Origin: an uncultured Granulosicoccaceae bacterium
GTDB taxonomy: Bacteria > Pseudomonadota > Gammaproteobacteria > Granulosicoccales > Granulosicoccaceae
Length of the DNA stretch: 35,947 nt
NCBI GenBank assembly: GCA_937931165.1
Contig: CALHCI010000161.1
Location: 1-35,947, forward strand
Direction of reading: 5' to 3'
The translations under genes and the position numbers were made by a program. The notes under the pieces were generated by a model. That model was not told the DNA's origin and ran no database searches. It saw only the letters and a program-made list of their open reading frames with translations. This document shows, piece after piece, positions 35,301 to 35,947 of the stretch (its first letter is position 1; every line of letters starts with the position of its first letter).

Positions 35301-35433
35301 GATGTACGCGGGAGGGATAGCAGAGATGGGCAGCCATGACGAGCTAATTGAAACCCGGGGAATGTACTATCAGCTGATAAAAAATCAGCTAAGCCCGGAC
35401 GCAGTAGCCGAGGAAACCGAGGAAACCGCTTAA
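32335..35433 (+). CDS. Peptidase-containing ABC exporter with two cNMP-binding-like domains
   Basis: A 1032-residue fusion. Two cyclic-nucleotide-binding-like domains (about 8-118 and 152-262; the second keeps GEHIVHQGDAADRRLYVVRKG and GETFGEHS) precede a C39 peptidase (about 300-428) with oxyanion Gln308, catalytic Cys314 in MDCGATC, His387 in YHYVVVHG and Asp403 in ADPSLG. A six-helix ABC membrane domain (about 445-740) and the ATPase follow: Walker A GQSGSGKTT (815-823), signature LSGGQ (920-924), Walker B ILIFDEATSALD near 940-951, H-loop IAHRLS. It should cut Gly-Gly leaders and export the core peptide. Usual C39 exporters are about 700 residues; the extra N-terminus accounts for the difference. 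Last gene of the operon; gap of 53 nt before it. Confidence 0.92.
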   Translation: MSDLKLLQNNPLFSGFSDDELTWLLEAGETRQFGFGDILCTAGEKPGGLIFVMEGAVRLFRGLAGGGEINLGVKKKGECLAEFGAIANVTIDYSARSSGKTRVLLIDRNSINTLFAQSVDAQRTETFKKSVLLAAMGGLVATMFGFKPGVSDINTGLVQSIGVKSVKAGEHIVHQGDAADRRLYVVRKGRVLLQLENATETPVNISKVGEGETFGEHSCINKSPQPASAIAETDVVLLIIPHRTVGEIIHLNLDLREVLDQRAQRLIKDISLQKDLIEQGKKSKGSLFLGGKSIAGQRVLKRFSLIEQAEQMDCGATCLAMICKHYGLSISRGKLREMVNTTLEGATLDSLAKVGESLGFNVQGVRCSFDVLSDFELPFIAHWEGYHYVVVHGISKNRVWVADPSLGFVEYTREEFEKGWEGICLQFSFNAEQLEKKKSEHSTTSPWTHFLKLLVPQRKTLLLVLLVTFLIELLSLVPPMVVQQILDTVLVYESSQLLFFLIGALVATHFLSQITTLLRAYFFNFIIRKLDYAMVSGFYRHAFALPLSYFITRRTGDIVARFQENEKIRSFLTDSTITTILNVLMLFIYLAVLIGYSMKLTLLLLATVVPLVALTLLVTPKFKKYSREQFATETEAESLLIETLSGAETVKAMGIERPQRMKWERKYLKALGVRYRSAQFEAYVEFFSGLFNAISSIIVLAVGSKMVIDQQLSIGQLMAFNMLSGQVMQRMMELVGMWDEIHDAGVSMERLRDVLDLEPEQSPQELETLIQLPDMQGSIQVENVGFRYPGDSHAPAVLHNVSFNVEAGESIAIVGQSGSGKTTLAKLLIGFFEPQDGGTIKVDGYDLQRIDMGTLRKKVGYVMQSNLLFSGSIAENISLGSDTQDMGRIVEVAKLADAHHFIDKLPNGYEQVVGERGVGLSGGQVQRLCIARALYRDPRILIFDEATSALDTQSEGNIVKNLQEVLQGRTSIVIAHRLSTIRNADRIIVMYAGGIAEMGSHDELIETRGMYYQLIKNQLSPDAVAEETEETA

Positions 35434-35446
35434 CGCTATTAATTAC

Positions 35447-35472
35447 GCGTTTCTGTCATTAGACAGGAACGC
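35447..35472. terminator. Strong hairpin after the ABC exporter operon
   Basis: An 11-bp stem with one G-T pair (35447-35457 / 35462-35472) closes an ATTA tetraloop, 13 nt after the operon's stop codon. There is no long U-run, so termination may be imperfect or factor-assisted. Confidence 0.55.
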
Positions 35473-35734
35473 TTATCCAACGCGACAACACCTCATACAG
35501 AACCACCACGTACAGGTACCACCCATCCGATGTTAAGGGACGGTTACCGGAATCTGAAAACAGATTGTTCATTAGACACATGGAAGCAACATTGCCCGGT
35601 GAATCAGGCAATAACGGCACACAGTAATTTGTTGCGCTTTCAGAAATAACTCCACTCCAGAACAAAGCCCGGAGCAAGCCCGCGGGTGATAAACCACCAC
35701 CTCCCTCTCCTATCAGATTGTTCTGACTCATCAT
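35459..35734 (-). CDS. Doubtful small open frame facing the exporter operon
   Basis: A minus-strand frame of about 91 codons from ATG 35734 with AGGA upstream at a distance of about 14 nt. It contains an odd GEGGGG run near the start and an aromatic C-terminus. I recognise no family, and the stop lies inside the loop of the exporter operon's hairpin. Composition is not clearly coding. The Gly run is not preceded by a convincing leader pattern. Confidence 0.2.
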   Translation of the reverse strand: MMSQNNLIGEGGGGLSPAGLLRALFWSGVISESATNYCVPLLPDSPGNVASMCLMNNLFSDSGNRPLTSDGWYLYVVVLYEVLSRWISVPV

Positions 35735-35761
35735 TGACAAAAAAATCCTGATGCAGCTCAT

Positions 35762-35904
35762 TCCACAGATGTAGAGACTGACGGTTAAGAACCAACCGTC
35801 TTCACCCGGAGGCGGCGCATGTTGTCACCTGATTGCTTGATGGGATTGTTGCTGAGTAAAGGTGGCGAGCCAGCAACTACCTGAAGTGACCAAATCAAGC
35901 ACAC
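35762..35904. other. Gap near the window end: small hairpin and mini-ORF
   Basis: No confident gene. A 7-bp hairpin lies at 35780-35800. A 21-codon frame (35819-35884, plus strand) has a good GGAGG 8 nt upstream, but is too short to assign. Confidence 0.25.
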
Positions 35905-35936
35905 AAAAGATACATTACTATTTTTAAGTATCTTTT
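35905..35936. terminator. AT-rich inverted repeat at the window end, possible bidirectional terminator
   Basis: A perfect 9-bp inverted repeat AAAAGATAC/GTATCTTTT (35905-35913 / 35928-35936) with a 14-nt loop; T-rich on both strands after the stem. What it terminates lies outside the window or is unclear. Confidence 0.4.
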
Positions 35937-35947
35937 TATTAGTACTA

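Noticed and set aside
35459..35761. Second Gly-Gly-type peptide precursor on the minus strand
   Set aside because: The GGGG run lies too close to the start for a standard leader and lacks the hydrophobic -4, -7, -12 pattern; kept only as a doubtful frame.

Overview
The window reads as chromosome of a Gram-negative, most likely marine, gammaproteobacterium with roughly balanced base composition. The support is an RlmG-type 23S rRNA methyltransferase, several lipobox lipoproteins, a Tat signal, outer-membrane beta-barrels, an autotransporter, and a tripartite type I secretion set. The genus cannot be named from sequence alone. I saw no rRNA, tRNA, CRISPR array, insertion sequence or prophage.

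Left part (1-18.8 kb): mostly unconnected housekeeping and accessory genes. In order these are the 3' end of a fumarylacetoacetase-family gene; an alpha/beta hydrolase; a minus-strand run of a Bem46-like hydrolase, a small secreted protein, rlmG and an EEP-family hydrolase; a CHRD/Spondin_N lipoprotein with a hairpin in its leader and a clear terminator; a Tat-exported serine hydrolase; and a large orphan P-loop ATPase. Then come a small outer-membrane barrel, a methyltransferase, a divergent DUF4198/HupE-like pair whose start codons overlap, a monothiol glutaredoxin, a YczE-like membrane protein, the scar of a deleted LysR/hydrolase pair, two small membrane proteins, a seven-repeat FG-GAP lipoprotein and a MOSC protein.

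Right part (18.9-35.4 kb): a dense signalling and export island. On the minus strand lie a 1111-residue caspase-like lipoprotein (Sel1 repeats, long coiled coil, C-terminal His/Cys protease domain), a transmembrane Ser/Thr kinase and an autotransporter. Divergently, on the plus strand, lie a vWA-like membrane protein, a previously hidden 55-residue double-glycine-leader peptide gene, a TolC/NodT-type outer-membrane factor, a membrane-anchored FHA protein, an HlyD-type adaptor, and an ABC exporter carrying two cyclic-nucleotide-binding-like domains plus an intact C39 leader peptidase.

Working model (inference): the cationic 32-residue core of the small peptide is cut after Gly-Gly by the C39 domain and exported through the ABC-HlyD-OMF channel. 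The FHA protein encoded inside the exporter operon would couple export to phosphorylation by the nearby kinase, and the cNMP-like domains may add a second control. This would be a kinase/FHA-gated, nucleotide-sensing bacteriocin-like export system with a caspase-like lipoprotein next to it.
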